From NCBI RefSeq assembly GCF_019799945.1, contig NZ_JABGCH010000010.1:84554-148553 (forward strand): a DNA stretch of 64,000 nt, given 5' to 3'. Shown here one piece after another: positions 41,648 through 49,474 of the stretch; positions within the stretch are counted from its first letter, which is position 1, and each line of letters opens with the position of its first letter. The notes beneath the pieces are model-generated. The model searched no databases and was not told the DNA's origin. It saw nothing but the letters and a program-made list of their open reading frames with translations. A program made the translations under genes and the position numbers. The DNA comes from Modestobacter marinus (GTDB lineage Bacteria > Actinomycetota > Actinomycetes > Mycobacteriales > Geodermatophilaceae).

Positions 41648-41706
41648 GGCCTCTGCAGGGTCCCGCCGCGAGCTTGCGAGCGGTGGGGGGCAGAGGGGTC
41701 CCTCTT
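41648..41706 (-). terminator. Hairpin terminator element T6 after the WS/DGAT-like gene
   Basis: CCTCTGC (41650-41656) pairs with GCAGAGG near 41690, and cccgc pairs with gcggtgggg. The loop is gcgagcttgcgagcg. It begins at the stop codon of the WS/DGAT-like gene as AGAGGGACCCC on the minus strand. Confidence 0.65.
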
Positions 41707-43106
41707 CAGGAGGAGCTCTCCACCAGGTACGCGACCTCCTGCTCGATCAGGTCGGCGAGGACGTCGACGTCGCTCACGCTGTCCCGGTCGGCGGTCAGCC
41801 CGAAGTACACCGTCCCGTCGTAGCTGGTCAGCCCGATCGCCAGGCCCTGCCCGCGGACGAGCGGCACGACCGGGTAGACCTCCACCATCCGGGCGCCGCG
41901 GGCGTACAGCGGCTGCTGCGGACCGGGCACGTTGGTGACGACCAGGTTGAACAGCCGCCGGGACAGCCCGCTCGCCGCGCGGGCGCCCAGCGCGTGGAGG
42001 GTCGGCGGCGCAAAGCCGGACAGGGTGGCCAGGGTGTCGGCCCCGACCGACTGCCCGCTCGGCGCGAGGCCGCGCATCGCGAAGCTGACCCGGGCCTGCC
42101 GCACCCGCGGGTTGGGCTCCCCCACCGGCAGGTCGACCAGGAGCGAGGACACCCGGTTGCCGGCCCCGTCGTCGTCCTCGCCGCGCACCGACACCGGCAC
42201 CAGCGCCCGCACCACCGTGCTGCCTACGACGGGCTCGCCGCGGGAGAGCAGCCACTCGCGCAGGGCGCCGGTGACCGTCGTCAGCAGCACGTCGTTGACC
42301 GTGCCTCCGTGCGCCTTGCGCACGACCTTGAGGTCCTCCAGCGTGGCCCGCGCGACGGCGACCCGGCGCTGCCGGCCGATCGGCGCGTTGAGCGGGCTGA
42401 CCGGCGCCGGCGAGACGGCGGTGCGGGCCACCGCGGTGGCCAGGCTGCCGGCGAGGCCGGCCCACCGGACGGCGGTCGCCCGCAGGTCACCGGCGGCGGT
42501 CCGGGCGGTGTCCAGCACCGACGAGGGCCGCTGCAGGGACTCCTCGACGGCCTCCCAGACCAGCGCGGCCGGCCCCGGCGGCCGACGCGGCCGCCACTCC
42601 TCCTCGGCCGGGCCCGACCGGTTCGGGGCGTCCGGATCGGCGTCCAGGATGACCTGGCCGATGTCGATCGCGTTGAAGCCGTCGACCAGCGCCGGGTGGG
42701 TCTTGGTGACCACCGCCGTGCGGTCCCCGGCCAGGCCCTCCACCAGGTACATCTCCCACAGCGGGCGGGTGCGGTCCAGCGGCCGGGCGATCACCCGGGC
42801 GACCAGGTCGAGCAGCTGCTCCTCCGTGCCCGGCCGGGGCAGCCCCGACCGCCGCACGTGGTAGGTGATGTCGAAGTCGGGGTCGTCCACCCACGCCGGG
42901 TTCGCCAGGTGCCCGGGCACCTCGAGGACCTTCTGCCGGTAGCGGGGTACCAGCGGCAGCCGCGCGCGCACCAGCTCGACCAGCGCCTCGTGGTCCAGCC
43001 CGCCGTTCGGGCACTCCAGCACCAGCACACCACCGACGTGCATCGGGGTGCCGGGTTCCTCCAGGTACAGGAAGGACGCGTCCACCGCCGTGAGCCGCTC
43101 GACCAC
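41706..43106 (-). CDS. Wax ester synthase/diacylglycerol acyltransferase family, altered active site
   Basis: A 466-residue WS/DGAT protein, the family that esterifies fatty alcohols or diacylglycerol with acyl-CoA to make storage lipids. The N-terminal LTAVDASFLYLE and C-terminal NVPGPQQPLYA and GLTSYDGTVYFGL blocks are typical. The active-site HHxxxDG reads His137-Pro138-Ala-Leu-Val-Asp-Gly, so the second, catalytic His is replaced by Pro. Unless another residue substitutes, acyl transfer should be impaired. A reading error would need CAC to become CCG, two base changes, so it is probably real. The start is ATG 43106. The T6 hairpin follows. Confidence 0.87.
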   Translation of the reverse strand: MVERLTAVDASFLYLEEPGTPMHVGGVLVLECPNGGLDHEALVELVRARLPLVPRYRQKVLEVPGHLANPAWVDDPDFDITYHVRRSGLPRPGTEEQLLDLVARVIARPLDRTRPLWEMYLVEGLAGDRTAVVTKTHPALVDGFNAIDIGQVILDADPDAPNRSGPAEEEWRPRRPPGPAALVWEAVEESLQRPSSVLDTARTAAGDLRATAVRWAGLAGSLATAVARTAVSPAPVSPLNAPIGRQRRVAVARATLEDLKVVRKAHGGTVNDVLLTTVTGALREWLLSRGEPVVGSTVVRALVPVSVRGEDDDGAGNRVSSLLVDLPVGEPNPRVRQARVSFAMRGLAPSGQSVGADTLATLSGFAPPTLHALGARAASGLSRRLFNLVVTNVPGPQQPLYARGARMVEVYPVVPLVRGQGLAIGLTSYDGTVYFGLTADRDSVSDVDVLADLIEQEVAYLVESSS

Positions 43107-43185
43107 GTGCCCCTCCTCCCGCTCGGCGCTGCCCCACGCTACGACGTCCGCGGACGGCCCGGAGACCGGGACCGCCTGCGGACGG

Positions 43186-44469
43186 TCAGCCGCTGCGCCG
43201 GACCCGGCGACGGCCGGTGGGCACCGGCACCCCGGTCAGCTCCGCGGCCAGGGCGCGGAGCGCGGTCCGCAGCGCCGAGCCGGGCGCCACCTCGCCGAGC
43301 GTCCGCCCCGCGGCGAGCGCGGCGTCGGTGGCCCGCCGGTCGGCCGGCAGGAACGCGGCCACCTCGCAGCCGGTGAACCGGGCGAGCGCCGCGGCGATCT
43401 CCCGCCGCGGGTCCCCGGGCACCGGTCCGCGCCGGACCTGGTTGACCACCACGACCGGGTGCACGCCGGGCAGCACGTCCCGCAGCTCCCCCAGCGCGCG
43501 GACGGTCCGCTGGAGGGCCACCGGGTCCGCCCCGCTGACGCACACCACCGTGTCGGCCGCCTCCAGCACCGTGAGTGTCGCCCCGTTGCGCCGCGGCGCC
43601 GCGGTGTCGAAGGAGAGCTCCTCGTCCTCCTCCACGGAGAACCCGCAGTCGACGACGGTGAGCGCGGCGAGCCGCCGGGCCTCGCCCAGGACGACGGCCA
43701 CCCCCTGCGGCCGTAGCTCCGGCCACCGGTCCGGCCGGGCCAGCCCGGTCAGCGCGCGCAGCCGGGGACGCACCGACCACGCGAGCCGGGCCAGCGCGGC
43801 GACGTCCAGCGTGCCGGCGCCGGCCTGCCGCGCCGCCGCGGCGAGGCCGGGTGACTCGTCCAGCAGCCCGAGCACCTGGGCCACCACGCCGCCGTAGACG
43901 TCGGCGTCGACGAGGAGCGTCCCGACGCCCAGTCGCGCGGCCTCGTCGGCCAACCCGACGGCGACCGTGGTCCTCCCCGGGGCGCCGGTGGGTCCCCAGA
44001 CCGCGACCACCCGGCCCTCCCCCGCGGGCGGTCCGGGGCCCTCCGGCGGGAGGCCGAGGGCGGGGAGCGCGGCCCGCGGGTCGCCGACGTCGTGACCCGC
44101 CGCGGGCACCCCGGCGACGGCCTCGCGCAGGGCGCGGGCGATCTCCTCCGGCTCGGCGTCGGCCGAGAGCACCCGCACCACCCCCAGCTGTCGCAGCCGC
44201 TCGGCCGACCGGTCGTCCCCGGGCTCGACCAGGCCGACGACGGCGACCCCGGCGGCGGTCAACCGGGCGACCGCCGCCCCGTCCAGCCGGCGCAGCTCAG
44301 CGGACAGCAGGGCCGCCTGGCCGGTGCCGGTGGTCGCAGCCGCTAGCAGGTCGGCGACGTCGACGCAGCGGCGGACCACGGTCACCCCGTGGTCCTCCCG
44401 GTCCAGTGCGCCGACGAGCTCGGACTCCCACGCGGCGCCGGTGACGGCGGTGAAAACCTGCAGGGCCAT
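43186..44469 (-). CDS. TadZ/CpaE-like MinD-type ATPase, degenerate P-loop
   Basis: A 427-residue protein. Residues 1-130 resemble a receiver-like (atypical REC) domain. A MinD/ParA-type P-loop domain follows, with VVAVWGPTGAPGRTTVAVGLA in the Walker A position. The consensus KGGxGKT is changed to TGAPGRT, lacking both the signature lysine and the P-loop lysine. LLVDADVYGGVVAQVLGLL fits the ParA switch region. TadZ/CpaE proteins localise Flp pilus machinery, but no pilus secretin, ATPase or pilin genes are here. The ATG at 44469 overlaps the SAF gene stop (ATGA). M. tuberculosis has a Soj/ParA-like gene after Rv3212 (recalled), which may be equivalent. Confidence 0.8.
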   Translation of the reverse strand: MALQVFTAVTGAAWESELVGALDREDHGVTVVRRCVDVADLLAAATTGTGQAALLSAELRRLDGAAVARLTAAGVAVVGLVEPGDDRSAERLRQLGVVRVLSADAEPEEIARALREAVAGVPAAGHDVGDPRAALPALGLPPEGPGPPAGEGRVVAVWGPTGAPGRTTVAVGLADEAARLGVGTLLVDADVYGGVVAQVLGLLDESPGLAAAARQAGAGTLDVAALARLAWSVRPRLRALTGLARPDRWPELRPQGVAVVLGEARRLAALTVVDCGFSVEEDEELSFDTAAPRRNGATLTVLEAADTVVCVSGADPVALQRTVRALGELRDVLPGVHPVVVVNQVRRGPVPGDPRREIAAALARFTGCEVAAFLPADRRATDAALAAGRTLGEVAPGSALRTALRALAAELTGVPVPTGRRRVRRSG

Positions 44470-45179
44470 CAGTCGGTCGTCCCCGCCTCGTCGACGGACT
44501 CCCGGACCACCACGACCAGCCCTCGACCACCGATGGCGCCGAGCACGCCGGCCGCCTCGTCCGCGGGCACCGCGACGACGACCTGCACGGTGCTGGCGGT
44601 GGTGGTCAGCACCCCGTCGCCCCGCCCGCTCACCGCCTGGACGGTGGCTCCGCCCACCACCAGCTCGACGTCCCCGCCGGTCGGGCCGGCCGCGCCGAGG
44701 ACCGGGTCGGCGACGGCGTAGACGTCCACCGCCTGTCCCCGCGCCAGTCCGGGCGGCGCGTAGCCGGCCTGCACGGGCAGCGCCAGCTGGACGAGACCCG
44801 TGGGCTCCTCCAGCACCGACCGGGGCAGCAGCTCACCTGCCCGCACGGCGCGGGACAGCACCCGCCCCTCTGGTCGCGTGCTGGTGGCCAGGTACGCCGG
44901 GGCGACGTCGTCGAGCCGGACGGAGACGGCGACCAGGTCGTCGCTCGCCAGGACGGTCCCGGCGGCGAGGTCCCCGGTGGCCGACCAGACCGGAACGGTC
45001 GCGTCGGCCGCGCTGACCACCCGGGCGCCGACCAGCACCGAGCCCAGCACCAGGAGGACACCCAGGACCAGCCGCAGGTCCAGCCACCGCGGCGGGCGCA
45101 CCCGCCGCGCCACCGGACCGGCCGGCCCGTCGCCGGTTGCCCGTCCCAGGCCCGTGTCGGCCGTCGGTGGCGCGCTCAT
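44469..45179 (-). CDS. SAF domain protein (CpaB/RcpC-like)
   Basis: A 236-residue protein with a basic, Pro-rich N-terminus and one transmembrane helix (LVLGVLLVLGSVLVGARVV). A periplasmic-side SAF domain follows (VWSATGDLAAGTVLASDDLVAV, RPEGRVLSRAVRAGELL, GQAVDVYAV). CpaB/RcpC proteins stabilise pilus secretins, and SAF domains also bind sialic acid or glycans. It is coupled to the TadZ-like gene by a stop/start overlap, so the two are a unit. The start is ATG 45179. No other Tad genes are seen. Confidence 0.82.
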   Translation of the reverse strand: MSAPPTADTGLGRATGDGPAGPVARRVRPPRWLDLRLVLGVLLVLGSVLVGARVVSAADATVPVWSATGDLAAGTVLASDDLVAVSVRLDDVAPAYLATSTRPEGRVLSRAVRAGELLPRSVLEEPTGLVQLALPVQAGYAPPGLARGQAVDVYAVADPVLGAAGPTGGDVELVVGGATVQAVSGRGDGVLTTTASTVQVVVAVPADEAAGVLGAIGGRGLVVVVRESVDEAGTTD

Positions 45180-45373
45180 CGGTCGGTCACCCCGTCCGTC
45201 CTCCCCGCGTGCAGGCACGCCGTCGACCGCGCCCGGCCGGACCGCGGGACGCCGATCATGGCCGAGGAGCACGGTCTGGTGCAGCGGTTGTCCACACCAT
45301 CGGGTGGACGGCGCAGCCCGGGGCGCCCCGGCTGCCACACTGGCGGGGACCGTCGACGGGAGAGACACGCACC

Positions 45374-45634
45374 ATGGCCACGCAGCGCTTCCTGACCCTC
45401 GACGACGTGGCGGAGATCCTCAACGTCTCGTGGTCCCAGGCGTACGCGCTGGTCCGGCGCAAGGAGCTGATCGCCATCCAGATCGGCGGACGCGGCCAGT
45501 GGCGGGTGGAGAAGGACGAGCTGGAGCGCTTCATCCAGCAGAAGTACGCCGAGGCCCGGGCGTCCGCCGGCGAGCCCGAGCCGGCCGAGGCCGGCGCGGA
45601 CGCCGAGGTCCCGGGGGCCGACGCCACTCGCTGA
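45374..45634 (+). CDS. Excisionase-type helix-turn-helix protein
   Basis: An 86-residue DNA-binding protein with a MerR-type winged HTH as found in excisionases and BldC (FLTLDDVAEILNVSWSQAYA, LVRRKELIAIQIGGRGQWRV and ELERFIQQKY). A Glu/Ala-rich tail follows. In actinobacteria such small proteins are widely conserved regulators that bind DNA cooperatively. Whether this one relates to BldC is unclear. ATG 45374 with GGGAGAGA upstream. Divergent from the SAF/TadZ-like pair, whose promoter it may control (inference). Confidence 0.85.
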   Translation: MATQRFLTLDDVAEILNVSWSQAYALVRRKELIAIQIGGRGQWRVEKDELERFIQQKYAEARASAGEPEPAEAGADAEVPGADATR

Positions 45635-45648
45635 GCGCGGCCCCGGCG

Positions 45649-46218
45649 TCAGACCACCGCGGGCGGCAGCGTCCGGACGACGGCGACCGCGTCCAGCACG
45701 ACCGCCCGCACTCCCGTGACCGCGCCGCGCCGCCGGGGCAGGTCGGCGGGGTGCTCGGCCAGCTCCAGGAAGTCCGCGCCCACCCGGTCGACGGTGCCGG
45801 TGACCACGCCGCCGTCGTCGAGCAGGCAGTGCACGAGTGCCCTGTCCCGGGCCAGTCCCCGCAGGGCGCGGCGCAGGTCCAGGCGCCGGCCCACCGCTCC
45901 CAGGTCGCGCTCCGCCGCCGTCCGGGCGGTCAGCCCGCCGACCGTGCGCACCACCCGCTGGGCGACGAGCACCTCCCGGTGCTGGCCGTCCTCCAGCAGC
46001 AGCCAGTCGACGCCGACCTCCACGAGCCGCCCGGTGACCTCCCCCGCTCCCCGACACGACATGGTGACCGGCCGGCCGAGGGACCCGCGCAGCCGGTCCG
46101 CCAGCCGCAGCCGGCCCCACTCGGCCCGGGCCCGGGACGCGTCCTCCCGGCGCTCGTCGGCCGCCTCCTCCTCGGCCAGTTGGGCCTCCAGGTCGGCGAA
46201 CAGCTGCTGCCAGCGCAT
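45649..46218 (-). CDS. Conserved actinobacterial hypothetical protein
   Basis: A 189-residue protein beginning MRWQQLFADLEAQLAEEEAA, with a charged N-terminal helix. A beta-rich domain follows (VTGRLVEVGVDWLLLEDG and VTGTVDRVGADFLELAEH), two similar strand-rich units about 80 residues apart that recall Sm-like or small SH3-like barrels. Homologues are found as hypothetical proteins near LysM genes in actinobacteria. Function unknown. ATG 46218 is chosen since the helix begins there; ATG 46242 adds eight residues. Confidence 0.72.
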   Translation of the reverse strand: MRWQQLFADLEAQLAEEEAADERREDASRARAEWGRLRLADRLRGSLGRPVTMSCRGAGEVTGRLVEVGVDWLLLEDGQHREVLVAQRVVRTVGGLTARTAAERDLGAVGRRLDLRRALRGLARDRALVHCLLDDGGVVTGTVDRVGADFLELAEHPADLPRRRGAVTGVRAVVLDAVAVVRTLPPAVV

Positions 46219-46308
46219 GGAGCGCAGGTTAGTCGTCCACAAGTTCTTTCGTTTGGTTGCGTTTGCTTCGTCCAGTGGTGTTTGGTGCTCGTTGTGAGCG
46301 GACTAGCC
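46219..46308. promoter_or_regulatory. AT-rich divergent intergenic region
   Basis: About 60 bases from 46236 (ttctttcgtttggttgcg and following) are far lower in GC than the surroundings and carry T-rich runs. The position between divergent genes suggests a shared promoter region or a nucleoid-protein (Lsr2-type) site. I cannot place exact boxes. Confidence 0.35.
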
Positions 46309-47016
46309 ATGTCGATGCGCCGGTGGGCCACCACCACGGCGGTCATGGGGGGTGTCGCGTGGGCGCTGTCCACCGCAGGCCCGGGCCTGGCCGAGCTGCG
46401 GGCGGTCGCCACCGATCCGCAACGGGTGGTCGACTCCCAGGGCATCGACGTGCTCCTGGTCGGCGCGGCCGGTGCGCTCGCCTGGATCTGCTGGGCCTGG
46501 GCCGCCGTCGGCCTGCTGCTCACCGGCCTGAGCGCCGTTCCCGGCTCCGGCGGCCGGCTGGCCCGGCTGCTGCTGGCCGGGGTGCTCCCCGCCGGCGCCC
46601 GCCGGGCCGCCGCGGTGGCGGTGGGCCTGAGCCTGGCGGCCACCGCGCCCACCGCGGTCTCGGTCGCCCAGGCGCCGCCGGTGGTCGCGGCCGACGCCCC
46701 GACGACCGGGGCGGCCGGAGCGACCGGGGCGGCCGGAGCGACCGGGGCGGCCGCCGTCGATTGGCCGGCCAGCGCCGGCACGGGCGTGGTCCCCGACTGG
46801 CCCGGGCGCCCGGACCCCGGCGACCACGTCGTCCTGCGCGGCGACTGCCTCTGGGACATCGCCGCCGACTGGCTGGCCAGGCAGCACCCGGGCACGCCGG
46901 TCCCCGATCCCGAGACCGCGCGTGCGGTGGCGGCCTGGTGGCAGGCCAACGCCGACGTCATCGGCCCCGACCCCGACCTGCTGCTGCCCGGGCAGGTCCT
47001 CCGGCCGCCGGCCTGA
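46309..47016 (+). CDS. LysM domain membrane protein
   Basis: A 235-residue protein with two or three N-terminal hydrophobic segments (LVGAAGALAWICWAWAAVGLL and others). A TGAAGATGAAGATGAA repeat and a C-terminal LysM-like domain follow (DPGDHVVLRGDCLWDIAADWL, VIGPDPDLLLPGQVLRPPA). LysM binds peptidoglycan, and actinobacterial proteins of this shape lie next to Rv3235-like genes. ATG 46309 is the chosen start, with GTG 46294 and ATG 46315 as alternatives. The next gene begins 36 bases after its stop, so they are probably co-transcribed. Confidence 0.83.
   Translation: MSMRRWATTTAVMGGVAWALSTAGPGLAELRAVATDPQRVVDSQGIDVLLVGAAGALAWICWAWAAVGLLLTGLSAVPGSGGRLARLLLAGVLPAGARRAAAVAVGLSLAATAPTAVSVAQAPPVVAADAPTTGAAGATGAAGATGAAAVDWPASAGTGVVPDWPGRPDPGDHVVLRGDCLWDIAADWLARQHPGTPVPDPETARAVAAWWQANADVIGPDPDLLLPGQVLRPPA
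46703..46753. repeat. 18-bp tandem repeat within the LysM gene
   Basis: cgaccggggcggccggag is repeated at 46703 and 46721, with a partial third copy from 46739. It encodes the TGAAGATGAAGATGAA linker between membrane part and LysM domain. Confidence 0.7.
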
Positions 47017-47052
47017 GCCCCGCCCACCCCATCGCCCGAGGAGCCGAGACCC

Positions 47053-47607
47053 GTGAGCGCACCGTCCCTGAGCGCACCCGCGCACCCCACCCGGCCCCGC
47101 CTGGAGCTGGTCGTCGTCCGCACCCCCGGACCACCCCTGGAGGACGAGCGGCACCCGGTCCGGCTGCTGACCCCCGGACCGCGCCCCCGGCCACTCCCCC
47201 CGGCGCCGGGCCCGCGGCCCCGGCCGGACGCACCGCCCGACACCGCCGAGGACGCCGACTTCGGCCCGACGTGGACCCGGCGCGCTCAGCTGCCCGACGC
47301 GCAGGCCGCGGGACGGCGACTGGTCACGCTCACCCTGGAGGCGTTCGCCGGCCGCCGGCCGGTGACCCAGCTGCAGCCCCTGGTGACCCCGCAGCTGTTC
47401 GCGGCGCTCAGCGGGCGCCGCCGTCCCCGGTGGTGCACGGAGGGGACCTCCCCGCTGCTGGTCAGCTCGGTGCGGGTCTGCGAGCCGGTCGACGGGGTGG
47501 CCGAGGTGGCCGCGGTGGCCCGGCGGGCGGGCCGGGCGCACGCCGTCGCGGCCCGGCTGGAGGGCATCGACGGGCGGTGGCGGTGCACCGCCCTGCAGAT
47601 CGGCTGA
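47053..47607 (+). CDS. Rv3235 family protein
   Basis: A 184-residue protein with a Pro/Arg-rich N-terminal half and a conserved C-terminal domain: RRLVTLTLEAFAGRRPVTQL, QLFAALSGRRR, VRVCEPVDGVAEVAAVARR and GRWRCTALQIG. It matches the Rv3235 family of actinobacteria, unknown in function and usually close to LysM and secA genes. GTG 47053 follows the LysM stop by 36 bases. The convergent pabBC gene ends 20 bases after its stop. Confidence 0.85.
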   Translation: MSAPSLSAPAHPTRPRLELVVVRTPGPPLEDERHPVRLLTPGPRPRPLPPAPGPRPRPDAPPDTAEDADFGPTWTRRAQLPDAQAAGRRLVTLTLEAFAGRRPVTQLQPLVTPQLFAALSGRRRPRWCTEGTSPLLVSSVRVCEPVDGVAEVAAVARRAGRAHAVAARLEGIDGRWRCTALQIG

Positions 47608-47627
47608 CCGTCCCGCGTAGGGGGCCG

Positions 47628-49454
47628 TCAGCCGGCCGAGCTCGCGGTGAGGTCCGGCAGCCGGTCGGTCACACCCAGCCTCGCCGCCCGCCACCCACGC
47701 AGGGAGCTGATGACCGCCAGCCGCTCAGCCCGGTACAGGTCTCCGTGCAGCAGCACCCGTTCCCGGAGCACGCCCAGGTCGAGCAGTCGGGCCCGCTCGA
47801 CCCCGGGCAGGCACCCGGAGTCCACCGGCGGCGTCCACCACTGCCCGTCGACCTCGAGCGCGAGGGTGGCCCGGGTCGTCTCGGTCAGTTCTCCCCGCGT
47901 GTTCAGCAGGACGACGTCGTCGGCGTCGGGGCGCCGGGCACGGCGCCGGTCGTACGGCTCGCGCACGGTCGTCTTGTGGTAGAGCCAGGACTCCCCGGGG
48001 TCGACGGGTTCATCGTCGACCGCGAGCAGCACGGTGCCGGCCGCGGGTCCAGGTGGCGCCTCGACGTCGACGGCCAGCGTCCCGTCGCGCCGCAGGCGGA
48101 GCCGGACCCGTGCCGCCGGCTCCCCCGCCAGCCGCGCGGCCAGGAATCGGCGCGCCGCCGGGAGGTCGAACCGGAAGCCCAGGTGCTCGGCAGAGGCGGC
48201 CAGGCGGTGCAGATGGCGCTCCCGGTTCCGGAGACCGCGCTCCGGGTCGAGGTGCATCGTCTCCAGCAGCTCGAACTCACGGGGCCGCGCGCTGAGGACC
48301 GCCGTCTTGGTGATCACCTCCGCGTGCTCCGCGGGCGCCTCCGACCCCCAGGTGATGCCACCCCCGGTGCCGTACACGGCCTGCCCCGAGGTCGTGTCCA
48401 CCGCCGCCGTCCGGATGGCCACGCTGAACCGGGCGCGGACCGGCGCACCGGGCGGCCCGACGAGACCGATCGCGCCGCAGTAGACGCCGCGCGGGTCGGG
48501 TTCGAGGGACCGGATGATCTCCATGGAGCTCGCCTTGGGGGCCCCGGTGACCGACCCGCAGGGGAAGAGCGCCCGGAACAGGTCCACCAGACCGGTTCCC
48601 GGTCGCAGCCTGGCCGTCACCTCGGAGGTCAGCTGCAGCACCGTCTCGTACCGCTCGACGGTGAACAGCGCGGGCACGTCGACGCTGCCGACCTCGGCCA
48701 CCCGGGCGATGTCGTTGCGCATCAGGTCGACGATCATCACGTTCTCCGCGCGCTCCTTGGCGCTGGAGCGCAGCCGGTGGGCCAGGTACCGGTCCTCCTC
48801 CCGGTTCCGCCCCCGCCGCGCCGTCCCCTTCATCGGGCGCAGCAGCACCTCGTCGCCGCGGCGCTCGAAGAACAGCTCCGGGCTGGCGCTGGCCACGGCG
48901 AAGCGGCCGAGGTCGAGGTAGGCGTTGTGCGCCCCCCGCTGGCCCAGCGCCAGGTCGCGGTACAGCAGGAAGGGGTCCCCTCCCACACGTCCGGACATCC
49001 GGACGGTCAGGTTGCACTGGAACGTGTCCCCGGCGGCGATCCGCTCCCGGATCTGCCCGACGGCGCCGGCGTGCCCGTCCGGCGTCCACGCGGGGTGCCA
49101 CTCGGCGGCCACGGGAGGCCCGACGTCGCCTGGCCCCGCGGCCTCGAGCGGCCGCACCGGCACGGGCTCGTCGCAGAGCCCGAACCACACCAGCGGCATC
49201 CCCATGGGGGTGGACCCGTGGACGGCGAGGTGCGGGTCCAGCCCGGCGGCGGCCTCGTAGGCGACGTACCCGAAGGCCCACTGCCCGGCGTCGGTGGCCC
49301 GTTCCACCTCGGCCAGGACGCCGACGACCTCCTCGGGCCGCACGGCGGTCAGCACCCGGTGCGGAGAGGAGCACTGGAGCGCGACCCCGGCCCGGAGGTC
49401 GTCGAACCGCGCCCACGGCGCGCCGGGCCGGCGGCCGGCCGCCTCGCTGGTCAT
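47628..49454 (-). CDS. pabB: Aminodeoxychorismate synthase component I fused to 4-amino-4-deoxychorismate lyase
   Basis: A 608-residue PabB-PabC fusion that makes p-aminobenzoate from chorismate for folate synthesis. The PabB half has IRERIAAGDTFQCNLTVR, VMIVDLMRNDIARV, FPCGSVTGAPKA and RPMKGTARRG. The lysine of the last block (about residue 209) is the ADC-synthase signature that anthranilate synthases lack. The PabC half shows the PLP lysine in LYHKTTVREPYDRR and the C-terminal GCLPGVERARLL. A glutaminase subunit (PabA) is not visible here. ATG 49454 lies 20 bases after the purU stop, so it is the third gene of the sdaA-purU operon, downstream of the GntR operator. Confidence 0.92.
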   Translation of the reverse strand: MTSEAAGRRPGAPWARFDDLRAGVALQCSSPHRVLTAVRPEEVVGVLAEVERATDAGQWAFGYVAYEAAAGLDPHLAVHGSTPMGMPLVWFGLCDEPVPVRPLEAAGPGDVGPPVAAEWHPAWTPDGHAGAVGQIRERIAAGDTFQCNLTVRMSGRVGGDPFLLYRDLALGQRGAHNAYLDLGRFAVASASPELFFERRGDEVLLRPMKGTARRGRNREEDRYLAHRLRSSAKERAENVMIVDLMRNDIARVAEVGSVDVPALFTVERYETVLQLTSEVTARLRPGTGLVDLFRALFPCGSVTGAPKASSMEIIRSLEPDPRGVYCGAIGLVGPPGAPVRARFSVAIRTAAVDTTSGQAVYGTGGGITWGSEAPAEHAEVITKTAVLSARPREFELLETMHLDPERGLRNRERHLHRLAASAEHLGFRFDLPAARRFLAARLAGEPAARVRLRLRRDGTLAVDVEAPPGPAAGTVLLAVDDEPVDPGESWLYHKTTVREPYDRRRARRPDADDVVLLNTRGELTETTRATLALEVDGQWWTPPVDSGCLPGVERARLLDLGVLRERVLLHGDLYRAERLAVISSLRGWRAARLGVTDRLPDLTASSAG

Positions 49455-49474
49455 CGACCGGACCGGTGCCCGGC

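Noticed and set aside
44800-47016. Plus-strand frame of 738 codons covering the HTH and LysM genes
   Set aside because: Only the last 235 codons (LysM protein) are convincing. The first part overlaps the HTH gene in another frame and the SAF gene antisense.
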